Assembly: GCA_905250125.1 (NCBI GenBank) | Contig: CAJNOL010000753.1 | Location: forward strand, 1-64,000 | DNA length: 64,000 bases | Direction of reading: 5' to 3' | Origin: Rotaria sordida | Taxonomy: Eukaryota > Rotifera > Eurotatoria > Philodinida > Philodinidae | Part shown: positions 1-10,428 of the stretch, piece after piece | How the letters are laid out: each line of letters begins with the position of its first letter | Numbering within the stretch: the first letter of the stretch is position 1 | Program-made: the position numbers and the translations under genes | Notes under the pieces: generated by a model | Told to the model about the DNA's origin: nothing | Seen by the model: only the letters and a program-made list of their open reading frames with translations | Databases searched by the model: none

Positions 1-734
1 CATTGAATAACTCATGATATCAGGCCGTTTATCTTATCAATGTAATCATTAGCTAGTTGCAAAGTAATATTACATACAAAGTAACTATATGTACTTGATT
101 AAAAAATAGTATTTAGCAAGATCAAAAAACGTTAATCTAATGCTTACCTAGTTGTTGGGCGGCGATTGTAGTTGCACTTGTAGTTGTACCACATCTTTAT
201 ATCTAATGACGAGGTAGTATTTTTCGCATGCGCTGAAGATGAAGAAGTGCACGACGTAATTTTTCGATAAATAGAAATTCGATATTGCTTCACTGCTTTC
301 TTAGGTGCTTAATTTTTCTGCAAAAAAAAAGTGATCTTTATAGAAGAAAAAAGCGTCGTAAAAGCAATATGGTATTGTTTCTGCGATATAAGCATTTAAT
401 TGGCTCGTGCCATCATTTGAAACATGAATATTATTATTGTCAATCATCGACTCACTATGTAATGACGACTTAGAACGATTTCAAGGACAAATTTTGTTTT
501 TAATATTAGTATTTCTATTATAGGCAGCTTAGAGAATTTCGTATTTTGATCGAATCAATGCTAAAATCTATACCCAGCCACATTCATTTGTACTTTGGAG
601 TGTGCCTTCATTACACCTCAAGGGTTTATTTTTTTTTACTGCATCTCCCAATTCGATTTTTGACATAAACATGTGCAGTTTCAGAAAAATCTTCTACGAA
701 AATAGTTGCATGGCTATGAGTACGGTAAAGGCTA
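1..734. other. intergenic, nothing recognised
   Basis: AT-rich sequence. A 62-codon frame at 285-473 shows no domain, low complexity and no splice context, so I see no gene here. Confidence 0.5.
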
Positions 735-919
735 GAATGGTGTGGGTAGTGTGAGTGTGGGTGTCGGTGTCAGAGAAATACCCTCAAGACACCAATACCC
801 ACATCCACAACCACTATAATGGTTTCCAAAGACTCTGTGTGATTGAATGTGAGTGTGGAGTATGCTGCATGTACGTATGGATATCAGGAGAATACCCGAA
901 AAGACACCCACACCCACAT
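735..919. repeat. telomere-like hairpin island A (double)
   Basis: Two successive G-rich then C-rich blocks are present. GTGTGGG-type repeats at 738-772 are followed by CCCACA-type repeats at 788-815. A second G block at 843-860 is followed by CACCCACACCCACAT at 904-918. The C block touches the foldback repeat that starts near 916. Confidence 0.7.
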
Positions 920-1404
920 ATTAGGCTAAATTCTTACTGTGTCTATTATAAGCATTGATCTTGATCATTTAAAAAGTTTAATCAAAGAAGATAATTAAGA
1001 TACTTATTGTTTTAAAAACTGAAACTGGTTCTCGTTTTTCTCATTAGCTTAAGAGATAAATTTTTGAAAATAAGTGCCATTTTTTTTTTCTTACATGCAT
1101 GCGTGAATATCATATAAAAAGAACAGAATATAGTGAAAACAAAATCATAAAAAACCTAGCATCTGCCTGCATAAATTACGTATTATGAGTATGATAATTG
1201 ATGAAAAAATCTTGGAAACATAATATTTTCTTGCAATAGCTATATCAATTTTCAAAAATTTATCTCTTAAGCTAATGAAAGAAAGACGAGAACCAGTTCT
1301 AATCTTTAAGATAAATAGTATCTTAATTATCTTTTTGGGTTGAACTTTTTAAACGATCAAGATCAATGCTTATAATAGACACAGTAAGAATTTAGACTAA
1401 TATG
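916..1404. repeat. foldback (inverted-repeat) element
   Basis: Arms of about 158 bp (916-1075 and 1245-1404) are reverse complements at roughly 90 percent, with a spacer of about 170 bp. The outer ends share ACATATTAGKCTAAATTC. There is no coding capacity and no clear target-site duplication. It is probably a non-autonomous DNA transposon of foldback/MITE type, and its left end abuts the C-rich half of island A. Confidence 0.7.
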
Positions 1405-1890
1405 TTTTTTCTGGTTCGAAAAAAACTAAGGTTCAGCAGCAAAATTATCTATTGTGCTTCTAACTTCAAAAATGCATAACTTATGCTAAAAGCAACTTGG
1501 GGTATATCACTTCTAACTATGCCTTATCTAACCATCACAACGCCGACCGGGAAGCTTTTTGACACCTCGAGAAATTTCCTCGTTAGATGCAACTCAAATA
1601 TTAATGAAAATATAATTTCAATTCATGAGAATCAGATCAATAGTGATGTTTTTTTTAAAACTATATCTTATAACAAGCACGTGCCCAGATAGTGTGAAGT
1701 AGTCAATACTTATTTAACTCAAAATAAAAAACAAATAGTTTGTGTAGATAAAGAAACAAGAAAAAAAATGCATATAATTTTTATTATTATTCTTATCTTT
1801 ATCAAGATAAACGTGAAGAACAAACGATGCTGAGATTAGTGTAAATTCTGAAGAAATAAAATTTTTGCTCTAAGAATTGATATAATCAGA
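1405..1890. other. intergenic, upstream of the hydroxylase gene
   Basis: AT-rich with no domain-bearing frame. A 69-codon frame at 1483-1692 is unsupported. The segment nearest 1890 probably holds the promoter and 5' UTR of the next gene, but no motif is decisive. Confidence 0.4.
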
Positions 1891-2926
1891 ATGACGTTTG
1901 GTATTCATAATATCGTTGGAATTCATCGTCTTCATACGGGTCAAAAAAATTATTCAACTCCATTGATATTCAAAACGTATAAACAATGGTCTTATTGGCA
2001 GCGAAAAGCATTTGATTATCTGATTTGGTGTCATTTAGATCGTGCAGTGGAGTTTAGTGTTGCACTTCTATGTTGGTTTTGGATATTTCCACTAACATTT
2101 TCTGAAGCAAATGAATGGCATTTTCAGTGGGTATTTCGAGTTTTTCTCTTCAATATTGCTTGTGAATTTACTACTTATCCATTTTGGCATTGGATAACTC
2201 ATGCACGTCGAAGTCCATATGCTCAAGGACCATTACATGAAAAAAAATTTAATCCAGTTAATCCCTATGAAGATAAAGGCCAAGATCATTTATTGCGAGA
2301 AATAACATTCACCACACTTGGTTGGTTACAATCATCCTTCGTTCAATGCATTTTTATGTGGTTATGGGCTAGTGGTCGATTACCTTACTATGGTGATTTT
2401 TGGTCACGACCATTCTTTTCAATTTTTATTCTTTTAAGTGTTACTTATTGGAGTGCATTTCATTTCTATTGGGTAGGTCAGATTATGAGTTTTCATTTGT
2501 AAAACTATTTTATATTTCAAGAGTCATCGTTTTATGCATCCATGGTGGTCTGTTCGAAATGGAATACGAGAAGGTGATATTGGTGCATTTCTTTATCGTC
2601 ATTTTCATAGTCTTCATCATCGAAGTCATAATCCTGGTCCATGGTCTGGACTATCGATGCATCCAGTCGAACATTTCTTCTATTATACACGCGCTTATTT
2701 TCCTCTTCTTTTTTCTTGTCATCCACTTCATTTTCTTTATGCAAAATTTCAGGCTGATATTGGACCAATCAGTGGGCATGATGGTCATGATAATCCAGCT
2801 GGAGGTGCAGCGTTTCATTATTTACATCATGCATTTTTCGAATGTAATTATGGAACACCATTAATTGATTTTGATCGTCTATTTGGCACTTATAAACAAT
2901 TTGTCAAAAAACCCATCAACAAATGA
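1891..2926 (+). CDS. fatty acid hydroxylase / sterol desaturase family protein
   Basis: Two exons, 1891-2472 and 2522-2926, joined in phase 0 across a 49-bp GT-AG intron, give 328 residues. Joining restores the family's histidine boxes: HRFMH at the junction (about residues 196-200), then HFHSLHH, and FHYLHH near the C-terminus. These bind the di-iron centre of membrane-bound hydroxylases (PF04116), which act on sterols or fatty acids in the ER. Several hydrophobic stretches lie in exon 1 (for example around residues 50-95 and 150-190). Substrate cannot be told from sequence; relatives include lathosterol oxidase and C4-methylsterol oxidase. The first ATG of the open frame was taken as the start. 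Confidence 0.88.
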
Positions 2927-3114
2927 CAAATGTAAAAACATTTTCTTTGAATTGATTTGACTCCAATAAATGTTCTAAACTATTCAAAGAAAGATTTTCG
3001 AGAAACTTAATTCAAAAATAAAGCATATCTTTCTCAGTTCATGATATTCTTAGTTATGCTATTTCATACTAATACATTCCGACAAACTGATATATAGAGG
3101 ATTTTCTCTAATAG
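2927..3114. other. 3' flank of hydroxylase gene
   Basis: Contains AATAAA-like signals at about 2967 and 3017, suitable for polyadenylation of the upstream gene. Nothing else is seen. Confidence 0.35.
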
Positions 3115-3172
3115 GATGTGGGTGTAGGTACAACTTAATGAAACCCACATTCACATTCACACCACACCTAAC
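3115..3172. repeat. telomere-like hairpin island B
   Basis: GATGTGGGTGTAGGT, a spacer of about 16 bp, then ACCCACATTCACATTCACACC. G-rich half first. It lies 15 bp before the TTAA target of the piggyBac element. Confidence 0.65.
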
Positions 3173-3187
3173 TTATCCAACCTTTAA

Positions 3188-3750
3188 CCCTTTGAGTATC
3201 GGCGACGCGAATTCGCGTCCTGATAGTTTAGGGTCTGAATAACTTTAGAAAACATGATCGTTTGATTATTTTATGATATGAATTACATGAATATTGGTTG
3301 TTCCCTAATATTTCTATCGACCACTATATGATTCAATGAATTAGAACATAAGTCATTGGACAACATTTTCCAAGAAAGAATAATCGTTATCAACAGGATT
3401 TTTCATATTAACACAATCATTCAAGAGTGTTATCTATAGTAAAGGTTCTGATCAATTGATCACATTTGATAACATTTTCCTTCGCACATTCAATCAACAG
3501 AGACTCAAATAAATCCAAGAAGAAAATGTTACGTTTGTGCCAATACTATGAGAAGAGCCAGATCAAGAAGAGATACTTCGTATGAATGCATTGAATGTAA
3601 TGTAGGATTGTGTATTATGGATTGTTTTAAAGACTATCACATTCTACAAGCATTTTAATTCATGTACTTTGTGATATTTTTTGCGAAATAAACGTTAATT
3701 TGGAATTATAAAAATCTTTATTATATAAAAACAATCCGGCACTCAAAGGG
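3188..3750 (+). mobile_element. internally deleted piggyBac DNA transposon
   Basis: Flanked by TTAA on both sides (3184-3187 and 3751-3754), the piggyBac target. The ends are inverted repeats: CCCTTTGAGTATCGGCG on the left and CCGGCACTCAAAGGG on the right. It is 563 bp long. Near the right end a frame ending at the stop 3656-3658 encodes the Cys-rich C-terminal domain of piggyBac transposases: CYVC, CIEC, then LCIMDCFKDYH (about 48 codons from 3515). The catalytic DDD core is absent, so the copy is non-autonomous. Confidence 0.9.
3515..3658 (+). pseudogene. piggyBac transposase C-terminal zinc-ribbon remnant
   Basis: About 47 codons with the Cys/His spacing of the piggyBac C-terminal cysteine-rich domain, which in family members binds the transposon ends. 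It has no start codon of its own and lacks the upstream catalytic domain. The frame appears intact through the domain and ends just before the right terminal repeat, as expected of the 3' end of the parental transposase gene. Confidence 0.8.
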
Positions 3751-3754
3751 TTAA

Positions 3755-4418
3755 TTGAGGTTAGATTTATTGTGAATAATTGTGCAGAAAAAGAATCTGA
3801 GGTTGATCAAAGAACTAATAGAAAGTCGTTATAAATCATCATTAAAAATAATTTCAACGATGGAAGTGATGTATTTTGTGTTTGCTTTGATCAATATTAC
3901 ATATTGAAGAATTTATTTTTGATTGATTGATAGTTAGAAATTTACAAGGATACATGTAATGAGAAAGAATTAGAATTGTTTATTTACATTTAATCATCAG
4001 TAGAAAGAAACTTTCTTTTTTTCTCCAATCAAGAAAATAGTTTTTGTATCGTGCGATACGATTTTTGTCATTCTGTTAGAAATTTTTCAATAACATTACA
4101 GTTTTTTATTGCTCGTGTTTTATCTGTATCGAAATAATCGTTGCGTTAAAACAGCACATTTTTTTTCAAATCTATTACGAGAAACAGAATTGACAAACAA
4201 TTGTCGTGAAGGTATAATAGAGTTTCAGCTTTTTCTCTACATTAGGTTGTTGTATTTATATTTTTCTCCGAAGTCTATAAAAGGAGAATAAAAAGAATCC
4301 TTTAGTGCAATCTCTTCACAAGCAAAGATATTTAACTTACATATTTTGTAAAGTTCTAAGTAGTAGAATTTTGAGTTGAAAAAATCTTATATCTTTCAAT
4401 ACAGATATGATTTGAATA
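3755..4418. other. intergenic
   Basis: No gene supported. A 60-codon frame at 4109-4291 has no recognisable domain. Confidence 0.4.
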
Positions 4419-4485
4419 GGGTATGGGTGTGAATGTCTCTCAGTCGCTTTACTACCACACACACCCACATTAACACTCACACCCT
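4419..4485. repeat. telomere-like hairpin island C
   Basis: GGGTATGGGTGTGAATG, a spacer of about 20 bp, then ACCACACACACCCACAT and ACACTCACACCC. G-rich half first. Confidence 0.65.
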
Positions 4486-4676
4486 TCGTGAAGATGTGTT
4501 CCAGATAAGGACACGAAAGCTCGAATCTCCTCCTCCGTTTTTATTTCTGTTTGAAATAAATATTTAATAAAATATTATTTACAACAGCTATCTCTTTCTT
4601 TTCTTATCAGTTTCTTTCTTTCTTCGCAAAAGCAAATGGCACATTAAGTTCGTATTCGATTCAAACAGTAATAGCC

Positions 4677-6431
4677 ATGCAATTGGAATTACTGCCGAAC
4701 GAGCTCTTGTTTAATATATTTGACTATCTAGATGGAGTTTGTATTTTTCATTCATTTCACAATCTCAACTTTCGCTTCTATTCACTTCTTCGCACTTATT
4801 TCCGCGAAGTTCATATCAATTTTCGATCGGTGTCGAAAGATACTTTTGATCTCATTTGTAGTAAATATCTGTTATCCGTCGTCGATCGAGTTGTTTCATT
4901 TCATTTGTCAGACGATGATGAAACTGCACAACAACCGGATCTATTTTTTTCATATGGTTTTACTCTTGATCAATTTATACATCTGCGATCACTTTCACTT
5001 TATGAACTGCGTTCCTCGACGATACTACAAAGTATTATCTTAGAATGTTGTCGTCTTTCTCATCTGACTAAGCTGAAATTGGTCGCATGCTATTCTGAAG
5101 ATGAAGATAGTAATGTTCATTTGATCAATCAAATTTGGAGTCTACCGCAGTTGACACATTGCAATCTAGGTATTACTACATACAGTCGGATCTATTGGAG
5201 GAGATTAAAGACGTTTGCAACGTTACTCAAATTTTTAGTCATCAACAAATCTCGACTACTGAGTAGTGATTTGATTCATCTATTTGAACATACACCACAG
5301 CTACAAAACCTTTCGATAACGCGTTCAGTCGTTAGTGATGTGAAATTAGTTCTAACCACTGTACCGTTCGTTACTACTTTAAAAGTATCCCTTTATAAAT
5401 CTAAAATATTACTGTACGCCATATTCCGTAGTATGCCAAATTTAATTGATTTAACTCTAGAAGTACGGGAAATTTGTTTGTCTGGTAACGAATTGAATCA
5501 GAAAATTTCCGAATATTTGCCAAAAATCAAACGTTTTCAACTGAAAATGACTTATACCGCTTTTCAGCATGAAATAGAAAAAGAGGTTGATGAACTGCTG
5601 GATACGTTTAGAACTTCTTTTTGGCTTGATAAACATCGATGGTTTGTTAGATGCCATTGGAGTCAAGATGATACTAAAAAAAAGATTATCCTGTATACGT
5701 TACCTTATAAATTCGACCGACTCATTTCTTGCGATCTACTTCACCGATCGAAATCAACCCGTTCTGACGATCGAGATCATTGGTCGTATGACTGTGTACG
5801 TGAGATTTCGAATGAAGATAATTTTGATTATTGTTCATTACCTTCCATTAATATTTGTAATCTTCGAAGTCTCGAACTTAGACTTCCAGCATCAAGCAAT
5901 GTTCGACGCATTATTTCGACACTAGATCAATTGGTTCCAAGAGCAATACTTCAGACAAAAGATTCTCTCGAGTTGAAGTTACAAAATTTGTTCGATCGTT
6001 TATCTCATCTTTATTCATTGGCACTTCGTTTAGAGTCAGTTTCACGATTCACACGATTAAAACTCAATAGCGTATCGATTCATAGACTTTGTTTCATGAA
6101 AACCCATCCATCTGATGGATATTTCAATGCTGAAGAATCTCTAGCATTAAGCAGGTCATCACTAGCACGTCAGTGTGAAGTTCTTTTTATTAAGATCGAG
6201 AAATGCAAAACGATTTTAGATCTTATCCGTGGAATGCCCAATCTTCGAGCTTTGATTTTTCGTTGTCGTAATGATCCATATCAAAATCAACATTCAATAT
6301 CATCAACAAGAGATGAACTTATTGAGTGGATGCAAAAACATGTATCGTCTACATACTCCATTCATCGAGATTCACGAAGAACTAATCATATCAGATTATG
6401 GATTAGTAAACAATTGACAAAAAATATTTGA
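4677..6431 (+). CDS. F-box protein with LRR-like region
   Basis: Intronless frame of 584 codons. Residues 4-45 (ELLPNELLFNIFDYLDGV...) form an F-box, the SKP1-binding module of SCF ubiquitin ligases. After it come irregular leucine-rich segments such as LIDLTLEV, LRSLELRL and LSHLYSLALRL, the usual substrate-binding arrangement in F-box/LRR proteins. Bdelloid genomes hold many such intronless F-box genes. The start is the first ATG, 6 codons before the domain. The target is unknown. Substrate selection in an SCF complex is inferred from family only. Confidence 0.8.
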   Translation: MQLELLPNELLFNIFDYLDGVCIFHSFHNLNFRFYSLLRTYFREVHINFRSVSKDTFDLICSKYLLSVVDRVVSFHLSDDDETAQQPDLFFSYGFTLDQFIHLRSLSLYELRSSTILQSIILECCRLSHLTKLKLVACYSEDEDSNVHLINQIWSLPQLTHCNLGITTYSRIYWRRLKTFATLLKFLVINKSRLLSSDLIHLFEHTPQLQNLSITRSVVSDVKLVLTTVPFVTTLKVSLYKSKILLYAIFRSMPNLIDLTLEVREICLSGNELNQKISEYLPKIKRFQLKMTYTAFQHEIEKEVDELLDTFRTSFWLDKHRWFVRCHWSQDDTKKKIILYTLPYKFDRLISCDLLHRSKSTRSDDRDHWSYDCVREISNEDNFDYCSLPSINICNLRSLELRLPASSNVRRIISTLDQLVPRAILQTKDSLELKLQNLFDRLSHLYSLALRLESVSRFTRLKLNSVSIHRLCFMKTHPSDGYFNAEESLALSRSSLARQCEVLFIKIEKCKTILDLIRGMPNLRALIFRCRNDPYQNQHSISSTRDELIEWMQKHVSSTYSIHRDSRRTNHIRLWISKQLTKNI

Positions 6432-6519
6432 TACAATTGACATGCATTTATGTATAACATGACAATGACAAGTGTTATTTTCAAATTTTTATTTTATCGA
6501 GAGAACATTAGTAAGATTC

Positions 6520-6570
6520 TGTTGGGGTGTGGGTATCTCTGTTAGAAAAGGCGTACCAACACTCAAATAA
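6520..6570. repeat. telomere-like hairpin island D (weak)
   Basis: GTTGGGGTGTGGGTATC, a short spacer, then TACCAACACTC. The C-rich half is short. It sits between the convergent 3' ends of the F-box and eIF5A genes. Confidence 0.45.
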
Positions 6571-6678
6571 AAACAAAATATTATTTTCAATTATTTTTTG
6601 ATTTTATTCAAATCTTCTTTTTCTTGTTTCAAAATAAGTGTTCTATGAGTGCAATCGAAAATTCGGCATTCATCAATA

Positions 6679-7241
6679 CTATTCTATCACTTTGAATGCT
6701 ATAATTTGCTCTTCGCCGAGTGCTTTGAGAACAGTAATCTTTATCTGACCAATATCTTCCTTGAACTTGTCGAGCAATGGACCAGCGATATTCGAATCCT
6801 TGTTTAATTTTATCTCATTATGGAATTCATATGTCTCCTCATTAAATAAAGTAACAGAGTTATCATTTGTGATATCTGCTACCAGATAATCCTGTTTGAT
6901 AATATGTGGTACTTGAATTTTATCTGCGGCTAAACGAATATCTTCGTAGCGATTGCCTGTAAATATATCAATACCAACCAAACAAACCTTAATAATAAAA
7001 ATTAATTCAAAATAAGTAGAAAAATGAAAATTTTCTTTTTACAAACCTTTGGACGACCATTCTTTCCTGGTTTAGAATGTGTAACTTCAACTACTTTTAC
7101 TGGACGTCCGTTTAGCACAACAAAATCTGACTTTTGAATCAATCCAATGTCTTCAAAGTGTGTATCCATGGTGGTATCAACCGAATCATTATACGAGGCG
7201 GTAGGTTCAGCAAAGTTGAAATCAAACGATGTCATATTCAA
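6679..7241 (-). CDS. EIF5A: divergent eukaryotic translation initiation factor 5A
   Basis: Two exons read on the minus strand, 7241-7047 and 6987-6679, with a 59-bp intron in phase 0, give 167 residues (154 in human). Exon 1 holds the SH3-like domain with the hypusine loop, here HSKPGKNGRPK where most eukaryotes have TSKTGKHGHAK. The modified Lys is kept but four surrounding residues differ. Exon 2 continues with VCLVGIDIFTGNRYED (family: VHLVAIDIFTGKKLED) and the OB-fold domain. eIF5A helps ribosomes through difficult peptide bonds and in termination. The unusual loop suggests a diverged paralogue. A second ATG two codons downstream (7235) is an equally good start. Confidence 0.9.
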
Positions 7242-8369
7242 TAGAAAAAATGAAGATAATTAAAACCGTGAAATTTATTAGCCAAATGCTTTTGCACTAG
7301 GATGCCTATTATATAAATATTTATTCGTAAAGACTTGCAAATGAATTGAGTAACTCCAAGTCTTACGTAATTACATAAAAACAAAACGCACATTTTTTTT
7401 GTTCTTCGCAAAACATATATTTCTCACGGCTTGCGCAATTACGAAAAAACATACAAGGACTCAAATAAACATGTTTCTCTATGTACAGGATATGATATAC
7501 ATTAAAAAGTACATTTACCTGGACAAATATTTAAAAGACTTGTCGTAAGAGATTGATGTGAAATTAATTCTTGTAAAAATTAAGATCCTTTATTTAAATA
7601 TCGAGTGCAGATGTGACTGTAGTCCAAATAAAAACCACACCCTCATTTATTTTACTTCTTCTATGTGATTCTTTGTGTCCTTCTTTAGAGTGATTCGTAG
7701 AAAATCAGCGAGCATTTTTAAAAAGTTACATAATAAATTCAATTTTCAAAGTATCAATCGAATTTTAAATAATACTTAATCATCTAAGTTTTTGAATAAT
7801 TATCGAAATCAAATTCTCGAGATGATCAATCCTTTGATATTATCGTTCATAGTGATAAAATTCTAATAAATATTATTTTACATCACTTGTAAATAATTAA
7901 TAGACATTTATTTGTCTATAATATACATAATATTCATGAAATGTTTATGTGTAAGACCAAGAGACACTGTGTAGAGTGAGAAAGTAAGAACTTTCTCTTC
8001 ATAAATACATTCACATTCATTTGTATCTTAGTCATCATTTAAATAAAGCATGATAACAGTTTCAGTATTTATTGGCATATTTTCGTTTTGTCTTTTATGA
8101 TGATTTAGAATGGTAAGATAAGTATTTTTTTCATATGATAAGTCAACTGTTGCACATCGACATATACTTACCTAGCGAAAACCTTAACTCATATGGAAAT
8201 AATGTCGTTAATACATTTTGAGTTACTGAGAAAATTAAGTAAGTTCGAATGATCTCCTAACTGTGTTGACATGAAAACGACTTTTCAATGCTGTCGACTT
8301 TTGTGCTTGTTAAAAAAATACAGTTAAGTAGCATGCTTCCAGATAAGTTTAAATTCTTGGTAAGTAAAT
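7242..8369. other. intergenic
   Basis: No gene, repeat or RNA recognised in this AT-rich stretch. The part next to 7242 is the likely 5' flank of the eIF5A gene. Confidence 0.45.
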
Positions 8370-8442
8370 AAGTATGTGGTGTGGGTGTGGGTATGGTTTG
8401 AGAGATGATCCTGGGCTTAAAGACCTACACCCGCACCCCGAC
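8370..8442. repeat. telomere-like hairpin island E
   Basis: TGTGGTGTGGGTGTGGGTATGG (8374-8395), a spacer, then CTACACCCGCACCCCGACGC. G-rich half first. A 116-codon frame crossing it (8374-8724) owes its start to the repeat and is not accepted as a gene. Confidence 0.7.
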
Positions 8443-8897
8443 GCTATAAGTCTGGATAATAAAATACCAATTTTCATCACTGGCAGTTATGATCTAGATC
8501 ATGTATACTTGAATACTTTTTCGTTTTTTTCTCATCGAATAAAATTACTATTCAAGATGATGACGTTTCAGTTTGCCGTTGATAGCTGTAATAGTAAATT
8601 CTTAATGTTATGTTTTGAATTGAAACCTTTTAACAAATTCATCATTGACATTAGTATTTACTTACTCTATATTTATGAGTGCCTACGAAATTTTAGTCAA
8701 TTTAAATATATTTATTGCATCTAACATGAGTGATCGATAAAAAACATTCAACCGGTACATAAATACGATATAATGTGATTTATTAGGAAAATAAAAGCAA
8801 AATGGATATTGGAACATAGAACTGCTATATGAATTAGATAATCTCTTGCTTATATTACTGTTGCAGAGTAAAAAAAAATATATTAACCGTCAAATTA
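8443..8897. other. intergenic
   Basis: AT-rich with nothing recognised. It includes the 3' flank of the minus-strand gene ending at 8898. Confidence 0.4.
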
Positions 8898-9293
8898 TTA
8901 ATTGCTTAAATGACGTCGTATAAAATTAAGTAACTCGCTTCTTAAATTGGTAACTTCAACTTGTGGTGGGATATTAGACATTCTCTGTAGTAATTTTTCT
9001 CGATTTCTCGTATAAACACACAGAGGAATTTCTGTTGAGTTAAAGACATTGTCTATCAGATTTTTCACATCGATGAGATTTTTCTGTTCACCAACATAGT
9101 AACTTCTGCAAATAACTAACATTTTTTCTTGTTGTTTGAGCTTATGTAAGTTTTTGTTGAGAAAAGTGGATGCTTCAGCTAACGTTGGACTAAAATGGAT
9201 CTCCAATAAAGGATGATTTCGGTGAATGTTTTCAATTGCTGTTGGATCATTTTCTTTTGAATCAACCCAGAGAAGGAATTGCTTCGATACCAT
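8898..9293 (-). CDS. stand-alone receiver-like alpha/beta domain protein
   Basis: 131 residues from the ATG at 9293, three codons before the first predicted beta strand (FLLWVDSKEND). The strand/helix order resembles a bacterial receiver domain: beta1 ending in WVD, a strand MLVICRSY, a strand LCVYT and a final amphipathic helix. The phospho-acceptor Asp expected after beta3 is not visible, so it may be a pseudo-receiver. The C-terminal part of the neighbouring FAD monooxygenase (10429-12623) has the same layout (ILWID, VIIRWPL, ILVYT). The open frame runs on upstream to 9413, but a splice acceptor at 9347 and a poor N-terminus make that doubtful; a 5' exon is possible. Function unknown. Confidence 0.6.
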   Translation of the reverse strand: MVSKQFLLWVDSKENDPTAIENIHRNHPLLEIHFSPTLAEASTFLNKNLHKLKQQEKMLVICRSYYVGEQKNLIDVKNLIDNVFNSTEIPLCVYTRNREKLLQRMSNIPPQVEVTNLRSELLNFIRRHLSN

Positions 9294-9413
9294 ATTTAAA
9301 GAAATAGAACGAAATTTTTCCAAAATTGGACTTGTAGAAGAGAGTTCTAAAACAAATGAGAGAATGCAATAATTAGATATTTGTATTCGAATTGTAGACA
9401 AAGAAAAGGTCAA

Positions 9414-9633
9414 TAGAGTGATATAACGAAAGATTACAGTTGTACACGGTTGGAAATAATATTATTCCATGAGGATACCACTATGCTTTCAAATAGTTTG
9501 ACTAGTGAATTTTTGTACCAAATGACAGCTCGTGAAAAATGGGATTTAGGGATATAACTGACCATTCAAAAATTGAGAATGGGCTATAGAATTACGGAAA
9601 CTTTCAAATTTCAGAGACATAATTGGACACTTC
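9414..9633. other. intergenic
   Basis: Likely 5' flank of the receiver-like gene. No motif recognised. Confidence 0.3.
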
Positions 9634-9738
9634 CATGGGTAGCGTGGGTGTTAGTCTTGAGTTTACCCATAGCCCATAGTAACACCAACATCCACACCAA
9701 TGTTTCACACCTCCATCGATACTCACACTCACACACTA
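9634..9738. repeat. telomere-like hairpin island F
   Basis: A short G-rich part (GTAGCGTGGGTGTTA) and a longer C-rich part (CACCAACATCCACACC to ACTCACACTCACACAC) flank a spacer containing GTCTTGAGTTTACCCATAG. The same spacer occurs in island K at 36167-36180, showing the two are copies of one sequence. Confidence 0.75.
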
Positions 9739-10428
9739 TCTATATATACCATAACGGTGGTTTCAATGATTTGCAATCGATTTCTTAATTTCTCGTTCTT
9801 CCCTATAATATGTACAAATCCAATGGAATCCAGATAGATTATTGTATCACCAAACTTCAAAATAACTGTAAATTTCAAGTAATATCTCCTGAGATATTAT
9901 CCTCTATTTTCATTAAAATTTTTAGAAAATGTAGACCAATAATATTTGAGGTTTACTTCCTATTTTCGTTTTAGAGTAACTTTGTTAATAAGGTATAGAG
10001 ATCAACCTTCATACTATCACTGTTAAATCGTGTGTCAGCGGTTAATATTCTTCAGAAGTTTTGTAAAATGACAAAACGATATCGATGTTGTTATTTTCTT
10101 TCTTAGTAAAGTGGAAACCATAATAACTAATATCTTACAATGGTATAGTACTATACTGATTCAATAATCTGCCTAAGTTTTGAAAGTCTTGCTAATGTTA
10201 CATGCAAGAATAGCAAATTCTCAAATCGTTTTAGACCTAACGAGATCCTTTTGACACGATTTTATATGTGTTCAAAATTTTTATAAAAATCTCAACTTTT
10301 TATTGAATAACCATATTCAAGGAAAACAGCTAATCTAACATAAGTAAACGATAAGATTTTTCGGTTTCAGGTGCCACAGATTAGATAGAGTGCTAGAGAC
10401 ACTATTTCGGATGGAGTTAAGCTCAGAT
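9739..10428. other. intergenic
   Basis: AT-rich with no coding frame or repeat recognised. The right end is the 3' flank of the minus-strand monooxygenase. Confidence 0.4.
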
